From the NCBI GenBank assembly GCA_905221605.1, contig CAJNDS010000102.1:372001-436000 (forward strand): a stretch of DNA of 64,000 nt, in the 5' to 3' direction. The notes beneath the pieces are model-generated. The model made no database searches. It saw only the letters and a program-made list of their open reading frames with translations, and had not been told where the DNA came from. The translations under genes were made by a program, and so were the position numbers. The stretch's first letter is position 1. Every line of letters begins with the position of its first letter. This document shows positions 49,225 through 61,049 of the stretch, in pieces. Source of the stretch: Symbiodinium natans. Its lineage: Eukaryota > Sar > Dinophyceae > Suessiales > Symbiodiniaceae.

Positions 49225-49325
49225 TTGAGATGTTGCCCCTTATACAGTCCTCAATAATTCGGGATTGTAATACTCCCTATTATAATACCTATGAAGGACT
49301 ATGAGTATAAGGGGGAACATCCCAA
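49225..49325. mobile_element. MITE-like element, family B
   Basis: TTGAGATGTTGCCCCTTATA faces GTATAAGGGGGAACATCCCAA-type sequence; GGT flanks both ends. Confidence 0.8.
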
Positions 49326-49700
49326 GGTAGGGTCAGGAAGACGCAGGGTTTTTTGAAGGTTCGGGGCTCAAGTCTGGGCTTGTTCAGACAAAAACTCAAC
49401 AAAGGTTGGCGTTACCAGCTCGAGCTGTCACTGCCAGGCAAATGTGCAGCCACCCCTTCTTCTGGGAGGCCCCCAGAAGGGGGGATAATTTGGCGCGACG
49501 ATTCGGGGACGCCTGTTTTGGGGCATGAGGCCGCCTTAGACTTCGACCCGAAACCCTAAACCCTAAACCCGAAACCCGAAACCCTAAACCCTATCATTTC
49601 TTGTGACCTGCCTCCTCTCCCGCTCTCAGCGGTAGAGTCGCTGCGGCCTCGGTGTCCTCCTTCCCACCAGTCACCTCCGGCATCCTGGGCTCCTCTGGAT

Positions 49701-49785
49701 TAGGTTTAGGGTTTAGGGTTTAGGGTTTAGGGTTTAGGGTTTGGGGTTTAGGGTTTGGGGTTTAGGGTTTAGGGTTTAGGGTTTG
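49701..49785 (+). repeat. Telomere-like array, TTTAGGG with TTTGGGG units
   Basis: About 12 units, two of them TTTGGGG. Confidence 0.95.
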
Positions 49786-49921
49786 CGGGGCCAAGTAAGA
49801 ATAATTGCTATGGCGCTTATACGGACTATCTAGGGATCAGAAAGGGAAAGTAAAACTTTTTTTTGGCTTTATGAGGATTATAGAGATTATAATTAAGGCG
49901 GGTAGTAAACATTTAAGAACA

Positions 49922-52900
49922 TTATGTTCCCCTGTCCTCTACAGTGTCCTGAAAGGTGTCCGGCAGGGTGTCTGTTGGGAGCGCCTCTGGCTCCTCCCTG
50001 GCCGTTTCAGGTGCCAGTTGGGCTTCTTGGGTCAGAGCTTCTGGCGACTCGACATCCATGGCTCCCACATCGCCCGCCTCTGCTGGCTCTGCAGGCTCTG
50101 CAGGCTCGGGCTCCAGGGATTTCGCCGTTAGCCCAGGTAGCTCTGACATTGGGACTCGGGCGTCCACCTCTTGCACTTTCTGGGTACCTTCCAAACCCTG
50201 CTCCGCTTCCTGCGGCTCAGCGGAACCGGCCTCCCAAGTGATGGAGATGCCTTTGCTCTCTGCAGGTCGTGGCACACTGTCCTGGCGGATGGCATCCGCC
50301 AGCTCCAGGAGCTTGCCGCGGACCCCGGGTGCGGGGTCCGTTGTTTGCAAGGCATGCGCCGTATGCCTCTCGAAGACCGCCTGCAAAGTCGAGATGATGG
50401 CCGCAAAGGCGTTGAGCAGACTTGGTGCCAGTGGCTTTGAGCCGAGCTGCTGGGGCTCAATAAGCACCCGCATCACCTCCAACAGCCCAATGGCAGCCTC
50501 GGGACTTCGGCAGACCTGCTTGTACACCAGGCACATGTCCAGCTCCTTGCCAGCCACCGCAGCTGGCGAGCGGAGGAGGCCGCGCCAAACTGTGTGCACG
50601 ACCTGCCCAGGTACAAGGTGTTGGCCTGTCTTGGAGTTGAGGCAATTCGAATTGAGGGCACGGTGGCCCAATTAGCTTACAAAATCCATGGCCTGTCTTG
50701 GAGTTGAGGCAATTCGGATTGAGGGCACGGCAGCCCAACTGACTTACGGCATTTACGGAGCTTTTGGACGACCTGCTCGCAGATGCTGGCCACCAGCTGC
50801 GGTTCAAGGAGGGCTGCCCCCCTCTCCACCAGGCGCGCAAGCGTCTGGCACGCCAGTGGAAACCTCGGCTCGCTCATCCGAAAGTGTTTGCCTCGAACTC
50901 TCAAAGACCCCCAAGAACCATGAGAGAAGCAAACTTTGCCTGGTCAAGGGATGAGGGACATAGTAGCCCAGTAACCATCTTACAATAAGGGCACCCGTTT
51001 TTGGGGCTGGTCATTTAAAACGGGAACCCACAACCCAAAAAAAAGGGGTAAAGGGTACCACTGGGCTACCAAGGGGACAGCGGCTGGTTGAAGTCGCCCG
51101 CATCCTGGGCAGCCTCGGCTTTGCGCTTCCGCGGGCGGGCGCTCTGGCTCGTAGGACTCTGGCTCGGACGGTCGCTCAGCCCGATCTCATGCTGCATGGC
51201 CTGTGCCAGCATGGGCTATGAGGCCTTGTAGTCCCTACAAAGGGCCTTCTTAAGGGGGTTAGAGGGTACAATAGCATCGTCGCCTCCAAGAAGCTGCTAT
51301 GCCGGCCTCCTAGTAGAGTATCTAGTGGACGAACTTCAGTTCAGTCATTCGTGGGGCACTGTTTTGCCCAGAAAAATGGGGCAGGGTCTTTCCCTACTGT
51401 CTTTTCGTAGCAACAACCGGCGGCACTCTAGACACCTCCACACCGGGCAATCCCCACACCAGGTGAAATCCCGGTTTTCCCTAGAACGCACGTACCTAGC
51501 GCACATGACACCGGGTTTGTTGTGTCTGAGGTGCTGCAGTTTAGGTTTATTGATCGGGATGACACACGCACGGGCGCGCACACATGCAACCACAAACGCA
51601 AACCCACACGCACGCACGAGGCACGCACGCACACAGACATGCAAACCCGCACCACGTGTGTGTGTGTGTGTGTGTGTGTGCAGATATGTATTTACATGTA
51701 TTTACAGATTTGTATACTTGTATACACCCATGTCCTATGTGCATCCACATGTGTGGCCTAGCTTGCGGCGCACCTGAAGACAAGGCACCAGCAATTCGTT
51801 TGTCATGGGCGACACCTCTATTCGCCGGAAGCCCGAGCTTGCAAAGCAAATGCAGACCCTAAACCTTAAACCCTACACCCCAAATCCTAAATCCTAAATC
51901 CTAAACCCTAAACCCTAAACCCTAAATCCTAAATCCTAAACCCTAAACTCTGCCTCGAGTGAGTAGCGGCAGAGTCGCTGCAGAAGTGGCCGCCGCAAGA
52001 GGATGGCTGGGGCGGTCCTTTTGGAAGGTTTACTGGTCTTAAACGGAACGCAGGAATACCCTTTTAAGGCGTTCTGCAGCGGGTCGTCACACCACTAACC
52101 ACAGCCTGGACTTGGAAATCCTAAACCCTAAACTCAAGGCTCACAAGACATGTCCGCGAAGTCCTATTTGCAATGCACCGAACACATACTTCTAGGAGCT
52201 AGCAGCAGCCATAGGATGGGATCAGACACCCTCCGACCATTGTCCTTGGACAGATATATTTAGGGTTCAGGGTTTAGGGTTTAGGGTTTAGGGTTAGGGT
52301 TTAGGGTTAATCTCCCCCTACGAACTGCACGGACTTCTCAAGGGCAGACCTCTGAACTTCTGCTGCCCTAAAGGGCGCTGCAACCCATGCAGAAATATAT
52401 TTGCTTTCAATGCACGGCGGCACCAACGATGTCTTGTGCAAGCCCTCAACCCTAAACCTTAAACCCTAAACCCAGAAGCCCATGACAACCCGCAAGCCTC
52501 TCCGAGGGATAAAAACCATCGGAGCCCCTCTTGGCTCCAGGACCCTCTGACCCCCAGATGCTGAGCCCTTTTTGTTGCGCAACTTGCTCTTGCTCTGAAC
52601 CCCTAAACCCTAAACCCTAAACCCTAAACCCTAAACCCTAAACCCTAAACCCTAAACCCTAGGCCCTAAACCTATCGGGGTTTGGGGTTTAGGGTTCCCG
52701 TCCTGTCAAGGCTGAGAACCCAGCCAAGGACCACCCTGGTATGGGCGACGTAGGTCTTTGGAGACCTGGGAAGTCGCGACTTGGGTTTAGGGTTTAGGGT
52801 TTAGGGTTGGGGTTTGGGGTTTGGGGTTTGGGGTTTAGGGTTTAGGGTTTAGGGTTGAGGGTTGAGGGTTGAGGGTTGGCGGTTTGGGCTTTGGGCTTTG

Positions 52901-54847
52901 GGGTTTCGACTCTCGCACTCGCACAAGCAGGCAATGGCAAGGATTCTGTCCGGGTTCGCCCCAATCATCTGTCAGCTCTGATTTCCGTTTTGGGGTTCTT
53001 ATATTAGTAACCCAGTAACCACATTATATTAAGGGCACCCTTTTTTGGGTTGGGTAGTTTGTAAGGGAACCTTGAACCAAAAAAAGAAGGAAAAGGGTAT
53101 GGGTACCACTGGGCTACCAAGGGTTTAGAGTCACAGGGCAAGATGCTTCAAGCCTTACTGGGTCTGACTGGGCATCAAGGTGCATGTCGGCTTCGGGGTT
53201 GCCGCTGGAAGTGCTCAAGAGTGGAGCTTCTGTGGGGTAGTTCCCTGGATCTGCTTCTCCCCCGTTTCGACAGCACACACAGTACTTGTGTGAGAATATT
53301 TTACATTCGTTACCCTAGTCCCCCCCCCCCCCCCCGCCAAGAAAAAGTCACAAGTTACCCCCCCCCCCCCCCCCAAAAAAAAAAAGTCGAAATGTTATTC
53401 TGCCTCACAGGTGCCACTCTGTCAGCAGTTCCAGCCAACGGCGCAGCTGGGCAGAGAACATCAAGGCCGCCGTGCCACAAACATCCTCGGCTACACAAGC
53501 CGAGCACAAGTGGCCGCAACACATCCTCAAGGCTAGAACAAAAAGTATAGTGTATACTTTTATAAAAAGTACACACATCTTCATATACATTATGTATATA
53601 TATATTATATCATATAATGTGGATGTATATGTGCGCAGGCTTTGTATTTGAAACAGCCATTGGCCCTATAAACCCAAGCCATCACAACCCCTCATTCCCA
53701 AGAGACAGGGTCGGAATTCACGTTGCCACTACCGGACTTGCACCCTTCTTCCCTAACTCCGAGAAACCAAAGACCTCCAACTCTACCCTTTGCTACAGCT
53801 CCCGATTTGTAAGTGTCATTGTTGCTACATCGTCCCTGTACCGTTCCGATGTTGGTGTCTGCGCCTCTTTAGGAGTTCATGCTGAAGCGTCGAAGACAGC
53901 GCAGAGCAGGTCAAGTGCCTTGCCCACCAGCTGCCCTGTGGGAGTGGAGGCGGAACGCAGCACCTCCCCCCGGCAGCTTTGGCTGCAGCGGTCGAGGGGG
54001 CACGGGTCAGCAGGTCTACAGACGCCTCCAAGATCACGAAAGAGCTTGGACATTATTCAAGGCCACCACACTTGCCCTGAAATGTCCGAATACCCATGGT
54101 CTAACCCTTTGTCTACAGAAAGGTACACGAAGGCCTGTGAGGCAACCGCCGTCTCGCGGGTCAGCGAGGTCAGGAGAAGCTCGATGATCCCCAGAATCTT
54201 TGCCTGCGGTAGGACGATCAAGGCTTCGTCTCCCTCGCGTCGGTCACGCCGAGCCTCGGTCAGTTCTTGGAAGGCCACATGCGGTTCGATGTAGCTGCAT
54301 GTGCAGGCTTACTACGCTTATCTACGTTTCTGCGTGGGGTCTACAAAGAGTGAGCTTGCACCAAAAAGGGTCCAGTGGCCGGGGTATCGGCAGGCTTGCT
54401 GCGGCTGTACAGCACCAGCGCCCGCAGAAGCTCCAAGAGGCGGACAATCTGCAAGCTGGCGATGTGCGTGGCAGGATCCGTGAGGCGCGGGGCCACCGAA
54501 GTGGTGAAGATGCTCGAAACCTCCGTGCACGCGGTTTCCATGGCCCGCTCGGCTGTGGCCACTTGCCCCTCTGCCTGACCCGCAGGGTCGGCCCCAGCCC
54601 GGAGCAGCCAGGTAAGACGGCAAAGCGCTAGACCAGCAGCTGAAGCCACCTGCTGCCGGGGATGTACCACCAGAGGCCACAGTAAGGCCCACAAAGCAGA
54701 GAGCCCTCCCAGGTTGACGTTCCCTTTCAGCAGGAGGACACAGCAGCCCTCGGCGACGAGCTGCTGCACTTGAAAGGACTTGGGGTGCGCCTCGAGCACG
54801 GTCCGCAGCTGCGGCACGACCCTGCGCGTCCACGTTTGCTTCTCCAT
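49922..54847 (-). CDS. HEAT-like helical protein with nuclear-type basic patch and acidic Pro/Glu-rich tail, multi-exon
   Basis: Minus-strand segments in transcript order: 54847-54341 (RVVPQLRTVLEAHPKSFQ; QQVASAAGLALCRLTWLL; ASLQIVRLLELLRALVLY), about 54278-54110 (VLPQAKILGIIELLLTSL), about 54052-53878 (TGQLVGKALDLLCAVFDA), about 53540-53405 (TAALMFSAQLRRWLELL, weaker), about 51218-51075 (MQHEIGLSDRPSQS, then RPRKRKAEA, an NLS-like patch), about 50902-50748 (LACQTLARLVERGAALLE), a 12-nt microexon 50692-50681, and 50625-49922 ending in an acidic tail (EPEPAEPAEPAEAGD, EALTQEAQLAPETARE). Helical repeats, a basic patch and a Pro/Glu-rich C-terminus recall RIX1/PELP1-type ribosome-biogenesis factors, but this is only a suggestion. 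The first ATG may be internal, since the frame is open just upstream. Several exon borders are approximate. Confidence 0.5.
50626..50747 (-). repeat. Tandemly duplicated 55-nt intron with 12-nt microexon
   Basis: Intron 1 is 50747-50693 and intron 2 is 50680-50626. Both are 55 nt, begin GTAAG, end CCAAGACAG and are about 90 percent identical. The 12 nt between them (50692-50681, GCCATGGATTTT on the minus strand) form a phase-1 microexon; including or skipping it keeps the frame. Confidence 0.75.
50963..51070. mobile_element. MITE-like element, family C, possible introner
   Basis: GTAGCCCAGTAACC faces GTACCACTGGGCTACC. On the minus strand it follows the exon segment ending FNQPLSP, with GTAGCCCAG as a possible donor; TGTCCC occurs on both sides (6 of 9 possible duplicated bases). 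Confidence 0.75.
51656..51682. repeat. GT microsatellite
   Basis: An uninterrupted GT run. The preceding 100 bp are CA-rich. Confidence 0.95.
51855..51950 (-). repeat. CCCTAAA array with AATCCTAAA variants
   Basis: About 12 units, half of them ATCCTAA. Confidence 0.9.
52600..52675 (-). repeat. Telomere-like array (CCCTAAA)n
   Basis: Ten perfect units plus one variant, then a short unit in inverted orientation. Confidence 0.96.
52780..52900 (+). repeat. TTTAGGG / TTTGGGG / TTGAGGG array
   Basis: Successive blocks of three unit variants, each locally homogeneous. Confidence 0.92.
53007..53118. mobile_element. MITE-like element, family C
   Basis: GTAACCCAGTAACC faces GTACCACTGGGCTACC; inner AAGGGCACCCTTTTTT. 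Confidence 0.8.
53318..53388. repeat. Two C homopolymer runs with an A run
   Basis: C runs at about 53320-53336 and 53358-53375, then an A run. They separate predicted exons of the HEAT-like gene. Confidence 0.85.
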
Positions 54848-55291
54848 TCGGTCCTCCTCGCAGCTGCATGATCTTCTCTTTTACGGATGTCTGGATAAGA
54901 GAGAGCTATAACCCTTGCAGGCCCAGCCAAGATGCAAAGCCCCACACTCCTCATGACTCCAGTGCGCCGACATATCAAAGACCCACCATGACACTCTCCC
55001 TGCAAGGCCTTGGTCCCATGGTGGGCGGCGCTGGCGACGGCCAGGGCACAAAGGCACCTTCCGGGCATGGCGTTTGGGGGGCTGAGGCGACCTGGGCCTT
55101 GCACCCGTTGGGGGTGCCAAGAGCTTCAGTTTGTCCGTTGGGGTTAAGCCACGGCCTGTGCCCTGTCCGAAAAAAGACGTCGAAACGAAGCCCAGTTTAA
55201 ACAACTCTGCCATCCTTCACAGGTCCATCCATTCCCAGCTTCCCAGGACGGCAGGTCTGCTCTGCTAATTACTCAGCTTCGCTGATGCTTC

Positions 55292-55476
55292 GTGGGTGTC
55301 GACGGCTTGGGCGAGTTGTTGGGGCTTCAGGATGTCTGCCGTCAAGGTCTGGATATCATGTCGAGGCGACTATGCATGCAGCGACGGGCTGTCTTGGCTT
55401 TGGTGTCACTGGATGTTGGGCTCGGTGGGAGGGTGCACGGCTTGGGTATCGGAGGGGTGTGGGCATGTTGTACTGG
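55292..55476 (+). CDS. Candidate plus-strand exon, helical protein
   Basis: The stop-free frame reads LGELLGLQDVCRQGLDIM, SRRLCMQRRAVLALVSLD, then a Gly-rich end, and finishes at the donor CTG before GTGAGCC. No family recognised. Confidence 0.4.
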
Positions 55477-55479
55477 TGA

Positions 55480-56150
55480 GCCTCTTGCTAAGTCCCCCAA
55501 ACGCTGGTGGTCCCGCCTCACAGCCAGTCCTGCCACTAATGGCCAGCGTGAGGACACGCAGCTACCTCGGAATCTGTCAGGCAGACCATCCTCAATCGAG
55601 AAATAACTTCGTAGCCCTCCTGAGCCTGGGCTTATAAGGCTTTCAATAAAGCCGCCTGTGCTTTCTGATGGAAAGGATTCCTGCCTAGCCGCACAGAACA
55701 TGTGAGACCCCAAAGCTCTAAACACATCTTCTAGAGCTGGGCGCTGACGCTCCGCACCACCAGATCACTCCGCAACGGTGCCTCCATCTCTGCTGGAAAC
55801 CTGCTGGCAGGGGTGTGTTGTTGGTTTATCAGAGTTCCAGAAATTACCTTTCCTAGAGTAGCTGTAGGTAAAAAGGGAATTAGGACTGCGCAAAGACTGA
55901 ACCGCGGAGCTTTCTTGCAGGAACAAGGAGATCGCGTGAGCCACGCACCATCACACTGATGATCATGATGCATTCTGAGAAGCTGCATGTCCAGCGCAGC
56001 CAAGAGAGCCGACTCCTGATGCTTTGATGCTTCATCATTAGAATGGTAGGTTCTTTCTTTGTTTTCTTCTTCTTCTTGGGGGGGGAGGGGGTTGTTACAA
56101 TCTACGTAAAATAGGGACCCTAAGGGAATATTGGTAACTATTCCAACCCA
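55480..56150. other. Region without recognised gene
   Basis: Mostly unique sequence; possible right half of a family A element at 55850-55880 and a short inverted-repeat fragment at 56088-56148. Confidence 0.4.
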
Positions 56151-56670
56151 AAACCCTAAACCCTAAACCCTAAACCCTAAACCCTAAACCCCAAACCGAC
56201 CCCGAGATTAATTCCGAGGCACAGCCAGGAGGAGCCGGGTCGGCTTGGTTTGAGAAGGCGCGAGCGCCGAAGAAATGGCCTCGGCGGTGTGAGGGTTCAG
56301 GGTTTAGGGTTTAGGGTTTAGGGTTTAGGATTCAGGGTGGGGTGTTAAGGGGAGTTGTTTTGGGGGGGATTTGGGCTTTGTTAGCCACATCGCGACGCCT
56401 TAAAACCCACCAAACCCGATAAGACAACCTGCAGCTACTCCTGTTTCGGTCTCTGAGGTCGATATGGTGTGTTTGCACGGTTGGCCCTGACAGGCTGAAG
56501 CCACCAGAACACGCAAAGAAGTATAGCAGGGAGCAGTCGCCGAGACCACGCAAGGAATCGAAGCAGACAATTCCCATCAGGCCCGGAAAGCTGTCTCAAC
56601 CCTAAATCCTCGACATCTTAAACTACCCTACAAGCCCCGTCATCGGAATCCACGAGCAACCTCTTGGTAA

Positions 56671-56753
56671 CCCTAAACCCTAAACCCTAAACCCTAAACC
56701 CTAAACCCTAAACCCTAAACCCTAAACCCTAAACCCTAAACCCTAAACCCTAA
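56671..56753 (-). repeat. Telomere-like array (CCCTAAA)n
   Basis: About 12 perfect units. It faces the TTTAGGG array at 56843 across an 89-bp spacer. Confidence 0.97.
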
Positions 56754-56766
56754 GCCTAATGTTCAA

Positions 56767-56822
56767 ACCCCGCCAGCGCAGCTTGGGCACGCTGGCCAGG
56801 GCCTCGAAGCTTGCCGCCGAAC
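56767..56822 (-). CDS. Candidate exon, leucine-rich-repeat-like, between inverted telomere arrays
   Basis: After the acceptor GCAAAGCAG before G, the minus strand encodes SAASFEALASVPKLRW then RG. The spacing of hydrophobic residues is LRR-like. It occupies the spacer between CCCTAAA and TTTAGGG arrays. Confidence 0.35.
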
Positions 56823-56842
56823 CTGCTTTGCACCAGTCCACA

Positions 56843-56965
56843 GGGTTTAGGGTTAGGGTTTAGGGTTTAGGGTTTAGGGTTTAGGGTTTAGGGTTTAGGG
56901 TTTAGGGTTTAGGGTTTAGGGTTTAGGGTTTAGGGTTTAGGGTTTCGGGTTTAGGGTTTAGGGTG
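56843..56965 (+). repeat. Telomere-like array (TTTAGGG)n
   Basis: About 17 units, almost perfect. Confidence 0.97.
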
Positions 56966-57352
56966 AGGTTACTGTAGGGGTTCTTATTTGTTATTCTTTT
57001 GGGGAAGAACCCAGAAAAACATGATCTTCCATCTGAAGGTTCATATAGGGGTGATTAGTTTTTATTCTTTTGGGGTAAACGTAGTAGTGGTCCGCGCCTT
57101 GTTTCGTTCCCCCCCCCCCCAAACGCCCCTAAAGCGTTCAAGTTGGGTTGGCGTGTGCAGTGCGGGTTTCTTTGCTTGTTTTCTTTTCTTCGGGGGGAGG
57201 GAGGGGGAGAGGGGGTATAGGGTATCCCTGACCCTAAACCCTAAACCCTTTTGCAGAAGGCTTGCGTGAGTCCTCGCCTGGATCAGGCTATCGCTCTCCG
57301 AGCTGACAGCACTAACTGAACCCTAAACCCTAAACCCTAAACCCTCAACCCT

Positions 57353-57392
57353 AATAGTAACTAGTAAACTGTAGGTGAGTCGAGTCCCAGGT
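57353..57392. mobile_element. Right half of a family A MITE
   Basis: AGTAAACTGTAGGTGAGTC then GAGTCCCAGG; no left end. Confidence 0.5.
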
Positions 57393-57996
57393 CGACTCGC
57401 ACAGCGTGGCGGGCACCTCCCGACACGCGCTCCCCCTCCAGAGCTCGGAGGACGGCCGGCAGAGCCGAGTTGAGATCCTCTCAGGGTGGCGGTCGTGCGC
57501 CTTTTTTCGCGCGTTCGGGGAGGTTTTAGGGTTTTTCTTTTGTGTTTTTGGAGGGGGGCTTCGGGATCTTGCGGGGCTCTCATATACTTCAGGTGCAGGG
57601 AAGAAGGCTTAGGGGTGTCCGGCACCCCAGAGGGTTCGGGGACTCGGACGTCAGAAGCTTGATGCAAGAGGATGGGAGGATCCGAATCAGCTCAAGGCTT
57701 ATAGGACAGCCCCTTGCGTCCCTTGAAAGCTTGTGCCTGGACCTCCATGTACCCTCTGCAGGTTCCACCCAAAATGAAGGGGGTTTGGGGCCTCCCTTTA
57801 CCTGCATTCTTGCGGGGGTTACACCCTATATTCTATCAAATATCGGGTATTGCAACCTACTAACTTGTAGGGTTTGGGAGTCCCAGATAAGGCAAAAGAC
57901 CAAGATTCGAACCCCTGGTCCCTGGCGGGGGCGAAGAAGTCGCTCCATCCGCCAAGCTTGGGCGCCATGATGGCTCCACGGTGAGAGGGCTCTTTA

Positions 57997-58104
57997 GCTA
58001 CTATTTGCCTAAGAACCCCCCCACACAAAAACCCATGATAATATATCCTCATCTCGTATTTTTTTTGGGGGTAGGGGGGGGGGGGTTCTCAAGCAAATCC
58101 TAGC
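57997..58104. mobile_element. MITE-like element, family F
   Basis: GCTACTATTTGCCTAAGAAC faces GGTTCTCAAGCAAATCCTAG, with C and G runs inside the ends. Confidence 0.8.
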
Positions 58105-58750
58105 TTGGGGCTACAGAGGCCTTCGAGTTTATCACGATTTCGGTGGGCTTCAGGGCTTGGTGACTGTGGGTTTGGTGTTTGGGGTTTTGCTGCCCAGTGT
58201 TGCCTGGGAAGAGGCCTGCAAGTGAAAGTTCTCAAGCTTGAGGGCTCATAAAACATGCCCCTGCGCAGTACGTTCTGGGGACATGCTCTAAGACAGCAGC
58301 CTTTGGTTGTCGAGGCGGTGGACGTCAAGCTGGCATGTCATAGCCGGTGAAGTCTCATGCAAAGCCGTCACAGCACGTCCTACGCCACCCTCTGCATCGC
58401 CCATGGGGCTTAGGGGATCTGGGTCGAGGTTGGCACGTTCGGGATTCTTGCTTCAGAGTATAGAACTCTTAGGCCTCCGTTCGCGAATAAAAATGACACC
58501 CTCCACATCCTGTTACGCAAAACCCGGAACGGCCGAAACCGCCTGTGCACCATGGGTTAAGAACACTCAATCCCGACTTTGCAGGCACGACGGGAGTCCT
58601 CCCACGCACCGGACCCAAGGCTGGCTAAACGATTAAATTATTATTAAAGTTAAAGTTAATTAAAGTCGGCGAAGGCCTCAAAAAAACATGAACACATAGT
58701 TAGTGCCAAATGCCTCAATGACCCAACCCTTCAGTGAACCCCCCTCCCCC
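58105..58750. other. Region without firm gene
   Basis: A 109-codon plus-strand frame at 58307-58636 has no recognisable features. The rest is unique non-coding sequence. Confidence 0.35.
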
Positions 58751-58759
58751 CCACCCCCC

Positions 58760-59010
58760 CCCTACGTAAGCAGGCGTCGTAATGCAGCTGTGCGTAGTCC
58801 AGCGCTTGCAGAAGTCCTTCACTAGGATGCATGTTTCGGCTTCAGGGTTTGGGATCACTCTCGAGAGCTTCAAAAAATCCTGAGACAAGCAGCACACTGC
58901 ATCCCAGAACCTCACGAACCCCCCCCCCCCCCCCCACGCCAAGAGGGCTTCGAGTTGAGCCATCTGCTTGGGGGTGCTGCGGGGTTCTTGGGGGGTGCTT
59001 GGCAGAAGTT
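58760..59010 (-). CDS. Candidate exon(s), unrecognised, interrupted by a C/G run
   Basis: The minus strand encodes STPKQMAQLEALLAW, a poly-Gly made by the homopolymer at 58919-58936, then FVRFWDAVCCLSQDFLKL and NPEAETCILVKDFCKRW. Both flanks of the run look coding, so the run may be intronic or an expansion. Confidence 0.35.
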
Positions 59011-60228
59011 GGCGAGGTCCTGGGAACAAAACATGCAACCACTGGAATATTCATGACGAGGTCTGCCGAGGGTTTGGAATGCAAGGAGTCCCAGCTGGAC
59101 AAAGGCCCTCAGAAACACTCGGCTAGAACCCATACTTGAAGCTGGACTTGCTGACTGACCCTTTTTAAGCACGGACTGAGGCTGCCGGCAACACCTGAAA
59201 GCAGGGCCTTCTTGCCTTTAGCAAGGGTCGCATCAACAGGCGAAACTGACCCTAAACCCTAAACCCTACACCCTAAACCCCAAACCCTAAACCCTCATCC
59301 CCGCGCCTGCGCCCAAGCTCTCCGCCAGTGGGCTTCCCAGCTGATGGGGGGCGGCCTTGATGGCCGCGATCACCACCGCTCGGACCTTCTCTTGCGTTGG
59401 TCTTGACTGGGTTTCAGGGTTTTTGGGTTTGCCCTCCTGCGGGTTTAGGGTTTGGGGTTTAGGGTTTAGGGCGACTGTCACTGGGTTTTCGGGTGATTTT
59501 TGTCCCTCCTGCGGGTTTAGGGTTTGGGGCTAGGGCTTGCAGGACTTGGGGCCGAGCCTGAAAAGGCGGCTCTGCAAACGCACAAGAAGCTACAAACAAT
59601 ACCAGCCAGAGCATCAGGTATGCTCATGTTGAGGAACGATGGAGCAGGCGAGCGGTGGGGCGACCGTGAGGACCACAAAGGAACTTGAAACGAATCGTTG
59701 AACGATAGACATGATAAGAGATCAGAGGCAACGGTCCATAGTCTCCAGGATGCTAGCATTGAGCACACTACTGTGCCAAGCTGCGATGACATCAAGAAGG
59801 TCTGGAACATACACTCCACCGGTCCTCTTGCCCACATCATTCACCTGCTCCAGAATCTCAAGCGACATAGCTCACATGCACATGTCTCACAAGGGGTGCA
59901 TGGGCAGAGGTGAAGTCGAGAAGACGTGATGGAGTGCCTCCACCTGCTTGATGACAAAGTAGGGTGGCGGCGACATCTCACAGGAAGGGTGAAGACAGAG
60001 CCGCGTGACGATGTTGCTGAAGGTGATCTTGTCTACAGTCACCTGTGCAACACTGGATGCAGAACGTCTTTGACAGAAGACGGATCAGCAACTGCGACAG
60101 CTTTCAACTTGCCGGGCAAATCGTCATTTGCAGGCCTTCTTGTTCATCAGGGCCTCGTTAAACCTAGGTGCCAGTGCCGGAAGTTTGACAGCTGGGATTC
60201 AGGACCTTTGGGTTTAGTGAGTCTCTAC

Positions 60229-60321
60229 CTGACGCCCTCTTTACCCACAGTTTTATGGGTTATACCTTCTAACGATGGGTAGTTGCTACTATACTGTAGG
60301 GACAGGAAGCAGCGCCCCAGG
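60229..60321. mobile_element. MITE-like element, family A
   Basis: CCTGACGCCCTCTTTACC faces GTAGGGACAGG ... GCCCCAGG; the core is TTTTATGGGTTATACC. Confidence 0.65.
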
Positions 60322-60410
60322 TATAATCTCACAGGGTCTCACTCTCGGACACGACCGGCTGACGAGGACCGCAGGCTTCGACATGATCATGGCAGCCGAT
60401 TAGCTTCTGC

Positions 60411-60524
60411 TTGCTTAATAACCCCTACAATTAACAATGATCCCTATATTACCCAAGGAAGAATATCTTGATTTTTTTTTTTTTTTTTTGGGGGGGGGGG
60501 GGGGGGTCCTTAAGCAATTCGTTG
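60411..60524. mobile_element. MITE-like element, family F
   Basis: TTGCTTAATAACCCC faces a T run, a G run and CCTTAAGCAATTCG; the core is reversed relative to other copies (ATTACCCAAGGAAGAATA). Confidence 0.75.
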
Positions 60525-60750
60525 TTGGAGTGTGGGGTTCTGGGCACTAAGATCCGAGGCCACGGGCCCCGCCTTTTGAGCTCCAAAACTTCCCCCCTTC
60601 TCCCTGACACTTTCAAGCTGTAGGAGTTTAAATCTGCGGGGTTTAGGGTTTAGGGTTTAGGACCTTAGGACATTGAAACCCCATAGGGGATAGGCTTGAG
60701 ATCATGGACACAAGGCACCGACCAAAAAAAAACGCCGAATTCCCTCTTCG

Positions 60751-60797
60751 TAAACCCTAAACCCTAAACCCTAAACCCTAAACCCTAAACCCTAAGT
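60751..60797 (-). repeat. Telomere-like array (CCCTAAA)n
   Basis: Six to seven perfect units. Confidence 0.96.
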
Positions 60798-61049
60798 CAG
60801 GTAATGTCAAGTGGCCGCTTGCTTGCTGCAGAACCCGAGACCTTGTGGATGTGCTCCTGGCGACCCCCAAGAGGGTTTAGGGTTTAGGGTTTGCTGGATC
60901 TCACATTCCAAGAACACAACACGCAAAGAGAGTCAGGGTACCACTGGTTGCTGAGTACCCTGGGCCAAAAAAGGCTAACCTTGCAATTCTGGTAGGATTA
61001 GATATACCCCAAACGGGTAAAGGTTACCTACTCACCTACTAAGGTACCT

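Noticed and set aside
53143..53590. Frames with poly-Pro or poly-Gly segments
   Set aside because: They cross C homopolymers. Only a short minus-strand segment is kept as a weak exon of the HEAT-like gene.
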